64,000 nucleotides of DNA from Tetrahymena thermophila SB210 (Eukaryota > Ciliophora > Oligohymenophorea > Hymenostomatida > Tetrahymenidae). The notes beneath the pieces are model-generated. The model had not been told where the DNA came from and did not search any database. It saw only the letters and a list, made by a program, of their open reading frames with translations. Shown piece by piece: positions 38,994 through 51,710 of this stretch. The position numbers were made by a program, and so were the translations under genes. Each line of letters starts with the position of its first letter. The stretch's first letter is position 1. Location: NCBI RefSeq assembly GCF_000189635.1, contig NW_002476361.1, forward strand, positions 744,001-808,000, given 5' to 3'.

Positions 38994-40917
38994 GATAATG
39001 TTAGGTTGATATGTTATTTGTTTGTTTGTTTTTTAGATTTGATTAAGATATCAATAATTTAATTCGTGTTTTGATATTTCAAATTTTAGAATATAACAGA
39101 TATTAGAATATTAAAAATAATTTAAGCGTGTTTTCTTGATTTCCCACCTTTTATCGTAATAAACAAAATTGATTTGATTACCATGATTTATAACCATCAT
39201 TTTTATAATTTTGGTTCTAGTGTAACAAAAAGAAGTAGTTTATATGTTTAATTTAAAATAAGGATAAATTGCATATTTAGAATATCATATGATTAAGATT
39301 TACACAATAAGAGAAAGAAAATCACAAATTTTTCAACTCAAAATACATATTAATTTTGAAGGCCTAAAATAATCTTACCCCTAGTAATGATAATTAATCA
39401 GAAATAATACTTTAAATTATAATAATCCTAACAAAAAAAATAAATAAAAAATAGATTATTATATTTGTTGTGATCAAATACTTCAAATATCTTCTTATAT
39501 TTTTTAATGATATCATCATTTTTATATTTTGGAAATTTTTTAATCAAAAAGTATTTTTTTAGAACTTTTATTTATTAATAAGTAATGAAGAAAAGGAAAA
39601 TTTTTGTTTAATGTAATATAAAATAAATTTATATATTATTTTTATTATATATTTGAGAAACAATTTTAAATATTTGATAGATTCAAAAAAATTTAACCAA
39701 CATATTCACTACTAGTCAACTAAAACTTAAAACTATATTAATCCTAACAATAAATTAAATAAATTTTAATTAAAATCAGATAATACAACACATTATTGAC
39801 GCACTAAAAATTAGAATTTTAAAATATAAGTCATCAGATTACTCACTAATAAATATGTAATTAAAATAAAAAACAAATTAATATTTGAATATTTTATGTT
39901 GAAAGTCCTACCCTAACCTCTTTCTATCAAATTAATTTAATTTTTAATTAAAAAATAAAATAATAAATTGAATATATTTTTTTTTTTAATTATATCAATT
40001 TTTCAATTTTATAAAATTCATGAACTGATTGATTTAAAAAATAAATTAATTATTACCATATTTAGCAAGCTGTTTAAAGAAAACATAATCTAATCATAAC
40101 AAAAAATAATTGAGTGCAGTAAATTTGTTTGTATTTTAGATGTATTTAAAATAAGAAAATAAATCTTAAATAAAAATTTTCAATTACAATTGTTAAGTTA
40201 ATTAATTATTTGTTTGTTTAAGCTATGTATTTTACTACTACAATATATTTTTTAGAGAAAAAGTAAATTTAGAAATCAAAATAAATTTAAATGGTACCTT
40301 AAATAAACAAATGTTAAAAGAAATATAAATTATAAAACAAGTTAATATTAGGATATTTTTTGCTGAAAGTCCTACCCTCTTTCTATTTATTTTTAATTTA
40401 AAAAATAAAATAATAAATTAAATATATATTTTTTTTAATTCTATCAATTTTTCTATCTGATAAAATTCATGAAGTGATTGATTTAAAACATAAATTAATT
40501 ATTATAATATTAAGCAAGTTGCTTAAAGAAAACCTAATCTAATCATAATAAAAATTAATTGAGTGTAATAAATTTGTTTGTATTTTAGAAGTATTTCAAA
40601 TAAGAAAATGAATTTTTTCAAATAAAACTTTTCAATTAAAATTGTTAATTCAATTAATTCTTTGTTTGTTTATTAGTTTAAGCTATGTATTTTACTATTA
40701 GAATATATTTTTTAGACAAAAAGTAAATTTAGATATCAAAACAAATTTAGATGATACCTGAAATAAACAAATATTAAAAGAAATATAAATTATATAATAT
40801 TTACAGCAAATTTATTGTGATAGATATTTAACTTAAATGTTATTTAAATTAGTATTGTTTCAGAATAAAGAAGATAATTTTTCTTTTAGTAAAATCAATT
40901 AATTTGACAAAGATGTC
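38994..40917. other. AT-rich spacer with tandem CCTACCCTC repeats
   Basis: No gene. Two related blocks of about 470 bases (roughly 39850-40320 and 40320-40800) each carry TGCTGAAAGTCCTACCCT or close variant, AATTCATGAA.TGATTGATT, TAATCTAATCATAA and AGCTATGTATTTTACTA. The same block recurs at about 54190-54640 and 54690-55150. Confidence 0.65.
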
Positions 40918-41130
40918 CCTAAAAAGGGCCAAATCGAGCTCCTATCGGTAGTGAGCTTTGTATTAGATTTCATATCTTCTAATACTTTAGTCAATAAGCT
41001 TCTTGTTCTTTAAAATTAATACTCTAATTCCTCATTAATTAAGAGAATCCCCTCCCAATTTTGGAAGGTTATTTTTTGGCCCTTGGTTCTTAGTTGAAAA
41101 TTCGGTTCTAAAATTTTTTTTGAGAGAGCT
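40918..41130 (-). pseudogene. Gene relic paired with the one at 55.3 kb
   Basis: Minus-strand reading frame fragment (QSIRRYEIQYKAHYRQELDL) in slightly GC-richer sequence. Its DNA aligns with 55255-55440 in the partner duplication, but the two copies are open in different frames, so at least one is decayed. No family recognised. Confidence 0.4.
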
Positions 41131-41656
41131 TTAATGATAAGCTACAATATATTTTCATTCTCTCTTTCTTTGATAATTGTTTATTTTCGTATTTGATTTA
41201 TAAAATTGTTAAAATTTTATCTACTTCCTCCCTTTTTTATTTAAATCCTATTGCATTCTTTTTAGTTCTGATTAAGAGTATATTACTACAATTTTTCGAT
41301 CGTATATATAAATGATAAAAATGAGAATATAATATGCTTTAAAAGCTAAATTTCAAAAATAAACAACAATAATATTTTAATAAGAAAATAATTTTTCAAA
41401 TCTGCAATATAAAAAATTTTCTTAATATTTGTTAATTTTAAAGTAAATAAGACTATTATTAATATGATCAGGTTTTTAGTTTTTAATCTATTTATCTGCT
41501 TATTAACTATGAATAAGCTCTTTTTACAAAAGGAAAATATATTTCTTTCAAATTAGAACATAAATGAAAGAATAGAAAACAAATAACACATAAAAAAAAT
41601 AAAACAAGAAATAATTAAATTACTAAAGAGAAATAATTTTTTTATATCTTTCTTAA
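41131..41656. other. Spacer downstream of Z3
   Basis: AT-rich, no reading frame of interest. The last bases before Z3 resemble the 3' flank of Z2. Confidence 0.45.
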
Positions 41657-43174
41657 TCAATATTTATTATTTAAGTTATTTCTTTTAACTTAGTTTTCAT
41701 TTTTTATAATTTAAATTAATTCATCATAATTTATTTCATCTTCTAGGTATTCATTTAGCTATTATTGTTTTTGGCGGAGTTCTTAGTTAGATTTTTCTAA
41801 ACATTATTATGTATTATTAAACATCATTTAGTTTAATAAAACCTCTTATTATTTATTTGATTCTGCTATTTCTTCTTTCAAAACAATTAAGACTACTTTT
41901 TTGAACACAGTATCAAATTATAATTCATAGCTAATCTTGTTGAAGAAAAGATTGTAAGCGAATTTGGATAAAAATTCAATGTAGCTTAATTCTTTTTCAA
42001 TGTCTTTTTTTTAGAAAATTGAGAATTCATTTTCTATTGGAGCGATTAATTCAAAGTTAAGAAGACTAAGTAATTACTATTTGTCAGTTGAATAAAAAGG
42101 ATAATCTAAACCTGAGACTATTTAGGTCATTAACATTATATATTTATATATTAATGATTCATTTTGTTGAATTTAGTTTCTTAATATATTAAGAGCATTT
42201 TTTAATTTGTTTTTTATAACAATTTAGATTTCTGATTCCAGTTTTAATAAATATTGATAACAATTAATTGATAATGGAACTTTCAAATCATTATCATAGT
42301 AATACGTCATGTTATTAAGAGATTATTCAATAGTTTGTCTTGCAGTTATGTAAATTTAATAGTTTTAATAATCTTCAGGGGGAGAAGGAAATGTTATTAT
42401 TTTTGTCTATAAAAGACTTCTAAAAAACTATTAGTAAGATATGTTAAAGTATTTTGTTTCATCTAATTCTTAAATAAATGAATAGGTTACAGATAATGCT
42501 TTAAATACTTTTCTAAGTTTATCTTAATAAAATGTTATATTATCCTAAGTAGTTTTAGATATTACAATAAGTAAATTTCTTGAAATATCAAAACATGTGT
42601 CTTTTGTCATAGAAATTAAATATTGAATTTATTGTTTATATGGTTAACATCTCTGATTACTCAATCCTTTGCAATCTAGTAATGAACCATCTATTAATAA
42701 AATTATTTTTACCTACATAGCATTCTATTAAAAATAATGAATAAAAAACGAGTTTATAATATCAGCTTTAGTTAATTTAGTGTCTTAAAATCCTGGGCAA
42801 TCAATATAAACGCAAGAAGAGCTCTCAAAGACATTAGGAAAAGAAGTTTCTGATTCAAGAACATTTTCACCAACTTTATTTTTAAATTCTAAATATTTTG
42901 ATTCATAGTTTATGATTCTTTAATTAAACTTATTTTTTTCTACAATTAGATCTATACCTGATAAAAAAGCAGCTAATGTTGTTTTGCCAGACCCAGTATT
43001 TCCGATTATAAAAACCACGTTTTTCTTATTACTTACCTACTATTTGACACTGTTAGAAAATGAAGAGATCATATCAGAGATAATTACTTCCGATTCATTT
43101 CCATTTTTGAGTATATTTAGTTATTTATAATCTTATTGTTCAAGAGAAATTTGTTAATTGAATTCTCTTCTCAT
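41657..43174 (-). CDS. Z3: P-loop GTPase-like protein, 505 aa
   Basis: Complete intronless frame of 506 codons, the closest relative of Z2. P-loop near residue 63 is FIIGNTGSGKTTLAAFLSG, switch I VLESETSFPNVFE, switch II YIDCPGFQDTKLTKAD, then IILLIDGSLLDCKG and VISKTTQDN. The helical C-terminal half ends in a short coiled coil (KSNQELRQKQQQLNEYLED) with a polar end, NNLNNKY-stop, and no membrane-like tail. Like Z2 it has conserved codons upstream of the chosen ATG (NITIKNILTILD), so the true start may lie further up. Neighbour X2 is 500 bases upstream in the same orientation, the arrangement expected if Z and X once duplicated together. Confidence 0.82.
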
Positions 43175-43678
43175 ATCTAAAATAGTCAAGATGTTCTTTA
43201 TAGTAATATTATTTATAATTGTTTTCTTTTTGATAGATTATGTATTATTTTTAAGAAATAGCAAAATATCTAGCTCCTTATTTTGAAATGTATTAATATT
43301 TCAATTAATAGAGTTTGATAATTGATATTAAAAAAAAAAAAAATTGAAAAAAACACTTTTATCTCCATTTTCTAATTTACTACCATAAGCGCATTTTCGA
43401 TACCAAATACGCATTAAATAAATAAATTATAATTTATTTAAATATTTTACAATATTACACGCTTCTAAATACCCCTTCATTATTTTTGAGATTTAAATAT
43501 TTTATTTATGGCATTTTTTTAAAAATCTTAGGGGATAAGAAAATAAAAAGTATCAAAGATATAATTTCATAAAAAATTGAATTACTCAACTATTAACTAC
43601 GTACTTTTTGATCAAAATACATGAATTTTAAAATATGTAGTAAAACAAACAAACATAAAACTTAAGCTAATTTATCAA
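43175..43678. other. Spacer between Z3 and X2
   Basis: AT-rich. Contains the 5' flank of Z3 and the 3' flank of X2; the latter (43530 on) matches 27990-28160. Confidence 0.5.
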
Positions 43679-45950
43679 TCAAATTTTTGGTATTTCTAGT
43701 TTTTTAGTTGCTGGAATTTACATGACAGTTGAAACTATATTCAAAAATAAGCCAAGAAAACCATCTTATTATTTATTTTTCTATTACTATTTTTACATTT
43801 CATATTGATAATTTAATTCAAGTTAAGTTTTCTAAAGCTGTAAATCTTTGCTCCTTTGTCTCTCTTTATCAAGTAAAATGTTTTATTTCTTTATTTCTTA
43901 ACATAGTGTATCCATTTATTATTAGCAAGATTAGAAGTGCTTGTTGATCTAATCTAATTGCTATATTGACTACTCAATTAAAATTTTTTTGTCATTGATT
44001 TCCTATTAAATTATTTGAATTTATTTCTGCTGCTCATTATAAAATTATTAGGCTTCAATTATTTTTTGTTCGCTTTATTCAATCTGATTAATTACCTAAT
44101 TTAATTAGGAAGTCTTTTCATCAATATTTTTTTCTTATTAATTAATTTAATACTCAAGAGAAAGGATAAGCATTTCTTGATCATTTTATTGCTTCTACAT
44201 TTCCATTAAAATTTTATTTTATGTGATAATTTTTTTTTAGTTTTCAAGAGTATTTTTAAGCATAAAAAAACCATATTCTGTCTCTGATTTTCCAAATTAC
44301 AATTAAGTATTTAACTTAATGGATAAATTTAAGTTATTCAAAATGCTATCATAAACTTCTGATAAAAAGAATTCAATTATTTCTATTTATTTTTATGAAG
44401 TTAAAGTTAAATTTTCTTGGATTCTATTTGAAGATTAACTTTATAAACTTATCGTATTGATTAAAGGAATTATTAATTATGATTTGATAAATTTAAAAAC
44501 ATCTAAGTTAGTTTATAAATTTGATGGATCCTAATTCATTTTGTAGTGTTGTAGAATGTTGTCTGCTTGCATAGTTTATTTTTCATCAAAGCTCTTAATT
44601 GAGCTTGAAATATTATAACATAAAGCAGTAAATGTATCACAAACCTAATTAAAAGAGTATCTTTGTATGATTTTTATCTATCCTTAAGATGATATAGCAA
44701 ATGGAATATCTAAATCATTTTAGTAGTAATACTTTAGTTTATTAATTTTAGAATTTAGACACTCTCTTTACTATTTAGTACCATACTCTTTGCCTTCCAT
44801 ATCTTCATCAGCCAAAGGAAATGTATCAACTGTTACTTACTTTAGTTTATTGTAAAACTATTTGTAATCATGGAAGTTAAATTTTTCCTTTAATTAATTT
44901 GTGTAATTAGGAGACTAAACAATTTAATCTAAAAAGTAGTGTAGTTTTTATTAATAAAATTGAAGAGGATTGCTGGTTTTGGAAAATATGAACATTATGT
45001 TAGCTCCAAAGTCAATTTTTGAGTTTTTAGTTAATTGGTAGATTACTTCGAATATTTATTTGAGAGATTTACCTTTTTACTCAAATCCATTTTGCTCGAA
45101 TATTTATCCATCTAAAAGAAAAATTAATTTGATACCTTAAGAGCCTGTTATGATTTTATGCATAAAATAAGAGTTGACCACATCTATAATATCACCTCTA
45201 CTATCCTAAAAACCAGGACAATCCCAGATATCAACATTTTCAAAAGAGAATTTATTTGGGATAAATGTTTAAGATTCTATGAAGCTAGATCCAATCATCC
45301 CATATTCTTTATGAGATGGATTTTTGTATTATAAAACAGCATCATAATCAACAACATTCACAACTAGGTCGAGACTACACAAAAAAGCAAAAAGCGAAGT
45401 CTTTCCAGAACCAGTATTACCAAAAATGAGAATGGAATCTTTTTTGCTTGGTAATATTTTTTAAGACCCATATTTTAAATAATTTAGAATAGTGTATAAT
45501 TATTTAGATTCTTCATCTTTATGTTAGTTAATTCCTTCAATCAGAGAGTCAATTTCTGTTTTTTATGGTCCTTAAGAAGAGTTTATAAAACTCTTGAAGT
45601 CACTTCCAAACATATTTTTGTTAAATTTTCTTTAATTTGTTAGTGTTGTCTGTTTGCCTTTTTTATTTTAATTTTTTCTTCTTTTTTCTATTTAACTAGA
45701 GTTTTAGATTATAGGATTTTTAAAATTTTAATTCAAAATTTAGACAAGGGGTAAGATTATTGATAATTTAAGCACCTTTTGCTATTGTAAAATATTTAAT
45801 TCTAATAATCCACAACTAACTGAGTATATATTTTTAGATATCGTTGAGTTTATTCATAGATTATTATGAAAACAGTCAATTTGAGTAAAATAAACTTGAC
45901 CAATACTGTATTTCTTCAAATAGGCTTGAGATAAGGGATGAAAGTAAAAA
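43530..45950. repeat. Segmental duplication unit X, copy 2
   Basis: Full-length partner of 27990-30060: 3' flank, X2 gene, and 5' flank with the CACCTTTTGCTATTGTAAAAT block. Confidence 0.75.
43679..45613 (-). CDS. X2: P-loop GTPase-like protein with hydrophobic C-terminus, 644 aa
   Basis: Complete intronless frame, 645 codons, start MFGSDFKSFINSS. P-loop near residue 69 is ILIFGNTGSGKTSLFAFL, switch I SFIESQTFIPNKFSF, switch II DIWDCPGFQDSRGDIIDV near residue 134, then VNSYFMHKIITGSQGIKLIF, LLDGQ and a pseudo-G4 IFSKTS. The middle is helical; from about residue 480 it becomes a strong coiled coil (LEYQINQQEKNIDEKTSQLN). The tail changes abruptly to QDGFLGLFLNIVSTVMQIPA followed by TKKLEIPKI-stop, an amphipathic or membrane-seeking segment unlike the tails of D1, D2 or Y. 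Acts presumably at a membrane; substrate and partner unknown. Its broken sister X1 lacks this tail. Confidence 0.84.
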
Positions 45951-46418
45951 AATATCGAATTTTATATAATAAGTTTTTATAAATTTCAATTTCTTGAAAC
46001 AAGTGTGTGTAAATAAAAAATTTGTATGGTAAATGATTTCTAATTATAATATTAAGTCGCTGAAATATCTAATAAACAATCATATCCTTACTAATTAAGA
46101 GAAGTAAATATAAAAATATTTTCAAATTTATTATATTTTTGAGATAAAAAAAATAGAAGTGTTTTATTTTATGTGTTATTCTAATTAAAATTTGAATTTT
46201 ATCCTAAAAGGAAGTTTGAATATAAAAGAATTATAATAAATTGAATTATTTTAATTTCTGCACAAAATGAATAGTAATTCAAATCCACAAATACATATGT
46301 AAACAAACAATAGTAAAAAATATGCATGAAAAACTGCTTGATTTTTATTTTTTGGTAAAATATTATCTATTCATTCAAAAAAACTAAATATTCTAATTTA
46401 ATCTATTATTCAAGAAAC
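45614..46418. other. Spacer between X2 and D1
   Basis: AT-rich. The first 340 bases match the flank of X1 (29731-30060); the rest shows no gene. Confidence 0.5.
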
Positions 46419-48272
46419 TCATTTTTTTCCTTATGGTGAAATTATTGTTGTCAATAACTGTCCTACAGTCCCAATAATAGCTGGTATCAACTAGGATTCT
46501 TATTTAGCTTTATGAATTTACCTCTGATATTCTATTTCCATTTCATTTTTTTGTTTTAAAAATTCAATTTCTTGTTCTAATTATTAATTTTATTGTATTT
46601 TTTCTTAATATTGTTTAGTCATTTCCTCTAATTGTTCATTTTATTTTGCTAATTAGTTATTTTGCTCTTCAATTTTTTCATTTAAAAATTATTGCTATTA
46701 GTTAATCTATTCAAGGCATTATTAGTTGCTCCTCAAATCTTGAGAAGCTTTTTATTATAATTCCTCTTCTTCCATAAGTTGTTATTATTTTTCCTATTGA
46801 GCCTAAATAGCTATTTAATTATCATAATCAAGCTATTGTTGTTTATGGCTAAAATCATCAGACACATTTTCTAAGTTTTAAATAGCACTTTGGTTTTTTT
46901 GCAGTCTTTCTTTAGATTGTCTTTAACTCTCCTTAAGAGATTAAAGCTTTAAAACCTGGTCGAGATTTTATTAAAGAATTTTAACTCCATTGCATGTTTA
47001 TCTGGTTGAGATAAAACTTTTTCTTTAAATATTGTTAGATTCAATTTTAGATATTAAATCGCAATAGATATCAGTGAAATAGAAATAAAACAACTCAAAA
47101 AGATTGGTTAAATCTTTCATCTCTTAAATACATTTGTTTTCTAGGAGGATTTCAATAATTAGATTTTGAAACTATTCCTTAATTTATTTGATATAACTTT
47201 CATCTTATTAATCTTTTAGACTTTAAAAATGTTGTATTATTTATTTTGTTTATTTTAGCTGAAGCTCGTTTAATTCTTTTAATTCTTCTGATATTTTTTT
47301 ACAGATACTAGTAAATGTTTTCTCCATCTAACGCTGAGATATTTCAAATAACTGATTAATTTTTTCAATATTCTTCATTCTCAAAGGTAGTTATATTTAT
47401 TCACTTTTACAGAAATCAATATCTGATTCTATTGCATTTAAAATTTTTAACCCTGGTCCTTTATCATAGAAAGAATTAACTTATGCATTGTCAGGTATAT
47501 TTGGAAATAATAAAACCATGGTATTTGAAATTTATTATAAGAATTTCTTAAATTGAATTTGGTAATCTTAGGTAAATTTACAAAGGTCCTCATTCAGAAA
47601 CACTTCAATAAAGTTTTTTAATTTTTTGACATAAAAATCACTCTCTTTTTTTAAATTAGCTTTTGAGATGACAATTGCAGTGAATTTAGATATGTCCAAG
47701 CTAAAATCTCTTATCATAGAGAAAAAAGAAAATAGTAAATCTTTGAGGTCTCTACCTTTTTCGATTCCATATCCTCTGTTTAGTTAATTACCATCAATTA
47801 CAAGTATAAATTTAATTCTTTTAGCTGAATTTACTATCTTGTTTATGAAAAAAGAAATTGGAATCTAGAATTCTTCACCTCTGCTGTCATCAAACCCAGG
47901 TGTATCCCAAATAGTTATTTATTTTTTTTAATTAAAAAACTTATTAGGAATGAAAGTTTCAGACTAAATTAGATCACTACCTATTTTACCATATTTTTAG
48001 AAGTCTTCTTCTTTATATTATAAATAGCTCTCTTGAAATATCGTTTTGTTAACAACTAGCTATAGCCCTGACAAATCAGCAGAGAGACTTGTCTTACCAG
48101 ATCCAGAGTTACCAATTACTAAAATAATATTATTGTCAGCTGAGTTGATTTTTTACAAACCACACTTAATATTATTGAGAGTGCCTTCAATTTATATTCC
48201 AGCATCGTTTCCAACTTATTAGAAGTTACTATGTTGCAATTCATAGCTTAAATCATTCTAATTATTCTACAT
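46419..48272 (-). CDS. D1: P-loop GTPase-like protein with hydrophobic C-terminus, 617 aa
   Basis: Complete intronless frame, 618 codons, start MQNNQNDLSYELQHSNF. It has the most canonical G domain of the array: P-loop near residue 59 ILVIGNSGSGKTSLSADLSG, switch I LIQSETFIPNKFF, switch II TIWDTPGFDDSRGEE near residue 126, then FFINKIVNSAKRIKFILVID and pseudo-G4 AIVISKANL. DTPG matches the AIG1/GIMAP and septin-like GTPases. Residues about 300-580 are coiled coil. The C-terminus reads QESQLIPAIIGTVGQLL then TTIISPQGKK-stop, a short hydrophobic segment. There is no close duplicate in the window, unlike X, Y and Z. Confidence 0.85.
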
Positions 48273-48481
48273 GAGAAATTAAGATGAGTTGTTTTAGAGA
48301 TTATTTTTTTATCCTTCCATATACAAGAGTTGTCAATAATTTTATTATTAATGTTTATTTTTTCTATTTGGTAGTCTAATTTTTAAAGACAGCTGGGATT
48401 TTTAATAACAAACAATCCTTAAATTGGTAAATAGAAAATTTAATAACACACTCCCCAATAAAATTTACTATTTACTTTATT

Positions 48482-48763
48482 TGATTATTGAATTTTGTTG
48501 AAAAAATCCTACTCTTTAATAAAATAAGAAAGAATTATGGAATATAAGAATTTCATAATTTGCCATTAAAATATAAAGATATTTTACATTTATTCAAATA
48601 TACTTACCCACACACTTGTGATTATTGAACTTCGTTGAAAAAATCCTACTCTATAAAGAAATAAGAAAGAATTATGGAATATAAGTATTTCATAATTGAT
48701 AACTAAAATAATATTATAAAGAAGAAATTCATTCTTTCAAACATACTTACACACACACTTGCT
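48482..48763. repeat. Tandem duplication, two units of about 140 bases
   Basis: Units 48482-48618 and 48619-48763 share TGATTATTGAA, GTTGAAAAAATCCTACTCT, AAGAAAGAATTATGGAATAT and CACACACTTG. They lie in the D1-D2 spacer, with the CCTACTC core resembling the CCTACCC repeat of other spacers. Confidence 0.85.
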
Positions 48764-48849
48764 AATCCATAAAAAAATACACCCGAAAAGAAGAATAGTT
48801 TATTTAATTTAAGGATATTTAATATTCTAATTGAGAATAATAAATAATT

Positions 48850-50682
48850 TCACCAAAAAAAACGACCAACATAAGGAATAAATTCAACAGCATATGAAAG
48901 AATTTTTAAAAAACCTCTCTTTTTTTTGGCTCTCTTTTGACTGATAGCTAATTAAATTATCTCTTCTTCATATTTTTTATTTTGTTGTATTAATTTTTCT
49001 GTTTAATCTAATAATTCAGAATTTTTTTATTTTAATCTGCACAATGAATCTTCAACACTGTTTACTTGTTTTTTAGCATCTACAATCTACTAATCTATAA
49101 CTTTTTTTTGCTTTTCAAAGTCTTCTATATTTCTTCTCTATTCTATTAAATTATTGTCTAATTCGTTTTTCTTTTAGTCAATATCTCTAATTTTAGATTT
49201 GAATAGCTGTAGATCATTTGTTTTGTGCTATTCTTGCACTTATAGTTCATCCAATTTGAATTGATTATTTTTTTATTGTTGTTGCATTTATTTTTTTATT
49301 TCATCCGATTATTTAACTTTTATTTCTAAATAACTAATGGCTTCCTTTTTTTCCAGTATTTTCTTAGAGTATTCGAGACTCATTCTAATTATTTCCAAGC
49401 CTTTTCTTGTTTCTTAAGATCCGAATCTGCACAAAAGCTATTTATCTTTTCCTAGCAATTCAATATTAATTAGTACTTCATCATAAATTTCAGATATTAA
49501 AAAATGTAAAAGCTATACATTATGTTATAGATCATTCTTATCCGTGATGTAAATTGAATCTGAAAATGGTAAGAGAAGGGTATTATATATAGTTAAAAAT
49601 TTTTTTAAATTGCTTTCTTATATTTAATATTGTTGCTCTAGGTTAAGGGTTACTGATTCTAAATATTCTATTTATTCGCGATTTAATTATTCAGCTTGAG
49701 AAGCTAAGGTTTAGCAAATAGATTCAAATGTTACCCTGACTAAGTCCTAAGAGTAGCTCCACATCAATTTTATCTTATCTAAAGATTTATCTGTAAATGG
49801 AATTCTTAAGTCTTTTAAGCAATAGAATTCAGATTGCAGAATTTCCAAAAGCAATTAGTCTCTTAAAATTCTGCTTTCAAAAAGATTACCAACCTATGAT
49901 TCATTTGCTACAGGAATAAGTAATATCTTTGCTTATGCTACTCTAGAAAAAAATTCTTAAATATTAACCATTTAAAGGTTTTATTTCAGTTAGGTTTAGT
50001 AATCTTATGAGTTAACAACTTCGCTTATGAATTTTTTTGTTATCTTTTCTTTGTAAAATTCAAAGCTCTTAGATGCTTTATTGATGATGAAAATTAAATT
50101 CTTGGCAAAATCAAATTAGCTGTTTAAGGTAAACATGTAAAGCATCTCAAAAATCTGCTTAAGAGCCTTTCCTTTTTCTGGACCTAGACCTGAATTTAAG
50201 CTATGTCCATCAATAACAAAAACAAATTTAATTCCAGCTACGCTATTGATGACTTTGTGTATAAAATAAGAGTTAACTATATCTATCTCTTCTCCTCTTG
50301 TATCATTAATTCCAGGAAGATCCCAAATATCTATCCCATATTATTAATTTTAAAATAGGTTTGGTATAAAAGTCTCAGATTCAATATGGTTTTTTCCTAT
50401 TTTGCCATAATTCTAATTCTCTACATAAGCATAATCAAGAGTACAAAATCCAGACTAATCTTTAACAACCCTTAAATCAAGACCTGATAAAAAAGCTGAA
50501 ATAGATGTTTTTCCTGAGCCAGAGTTTCCAAATAAAAGAATAGAATTTCTCTTTTCTTTTATTTAGATTTTTTCATACCCTAAATAGACATCCTTCAGAA
50601 TTTTGAATAGCGACAAACTATCATTATCTCCCTTTTTTTAAAGTTCAGATATATAAGTTTCGATGTTAAATTCTAAGAGCAT
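48850..50682 (-). CDS. D2: P-loop GTPase-like protein with hydrophobic C-terminus, 610 aa
   Basis: Intronless frame of 611 codons from ATG 50682 (MLLEFNIETYISEL). A second in-frame ATG at 50784 (MLQLIINQLNKL) would add 34 residues and has the better AAATG context; the added YQLYSKEK resembles the D1 N-terminus, so it may be the true start. P-loop near residue 59 is ILLFGNSGSGKTSISAFLSG, switch I HIESETFIPNLF, switch II IDIWDLPGINDTRGEEID, then FVFVIDGHSLNSG and pseudo-G4 IFIINKAS. From about residue 440 to 585 is coiled coil (KKNELDNNLIEQRRNIEDFE). The end is KKKRGFLKILSYAVEF then IPYVGRFFW-stop: a basic patch followed by an aromatic hydrophobic tail, suited to membrane binding. Confidence 0.84.
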
Positions 50683-50784
50683 ATCAGAAAATAAAAATTT
50701 TTCTTTACTGTATAATTGGTAATCAATAGACAAGAATATTTTATTTTTGAGTTTATTTAATTAATTAATTATTAGCTATAGCAT

Positions 50785-51710
50785 TTATCACTCTTTTTAA
50801 TACTATTAAATACATTAAAGAATCTTAGTAACAAATAATAAAAACAAAAGCTAATGAAATTTGATGAATTTTATATTATATTTTGAAAAAAAAGAACCTG
50901 AAACCAACAGGTTATTATATATTTAAAATAAAATTAATGATAAAAATATACATAGATTATGGTTGAAAAAAAAATGTTGGCCAATAATTATAATAATCTT
51001 CATGATAATATATGTATAAAATGAACATTTAATTTTTTTATAAAAATAAATTGATGCTACAGACAATTTGACACACTATTTTATTTAAATTTTCAACCTC
51101 TAATTTATAGATTACTCAATAATCAACATAATTAATAATTTAGTATCAGAAGATATTATTTAATGGAAATCCTACCCCTCTATTAAATCTATTTAATTTT
51201 TAATTTAAAAGATAAAATAATAAAAAAAAACATATTTTTTTTGGAAATCTTTTATTTTTACAATTCTACTAAATATGTTTACAGAACTAAAAAGAGCTTT
51301 AATTTTATTATCTTAAGTAAGCATAAAGAAAGTCTAACATTTGCATTAATTGATTGATTGCATAAAGGTAATTTGCCATCTAAGCAAAAGATATTCCATC
51401 ATTATTTTAATAATCAAGTCTTTTATTAGGTTTTATGGAAATTTTTGTTTACTAAGCAAAAACATCTTTTTTAAGAATATTTAAAAATAAGAAAATACAT
51501 TTTTGGTATTAATAAATAATTTTAAATATGTATTCAAAAAATATTTTAATTGAGATATTAAATAAATAAATTTATTTATTTGCTTTTTTAAAAGAAAATA
51601 CAAAATTTCTCTATAAAAATTAAATCAGATATTATAAAAAAAGTTAACTAAAGTTAAAAACACCAAAAGAAATATAAAATTTATATTAATAATTGTAAAA
51701 AATTATTGTT
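50785..51710. other. Spacer between D2 and Y3 with Y-flank repeat
   Basis: From 50960 it matches the flanks at 36410 and 30130 (GTTGGCCAATAATT, GACAATTTGACAC, CTACCCCTCTATT). It probably includes the D2 promoter. Confidence 0.55.

Larger units (their letters stand above)
36410..41100. repeat. Segmental duplication unit Y, copy 2 (partner 50955-55440)
   Basis: About 4.6 kb shared in order: downstream flank, the Y gene, an upstream flank with a GGCCTAAAA..CTTACCCCTA block, one or more copies of a CCTACCCTC spacer repeat, and a short relic that reads towards the left. A third, shortened copy is at 30130-31920. Confidence 0.75.
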
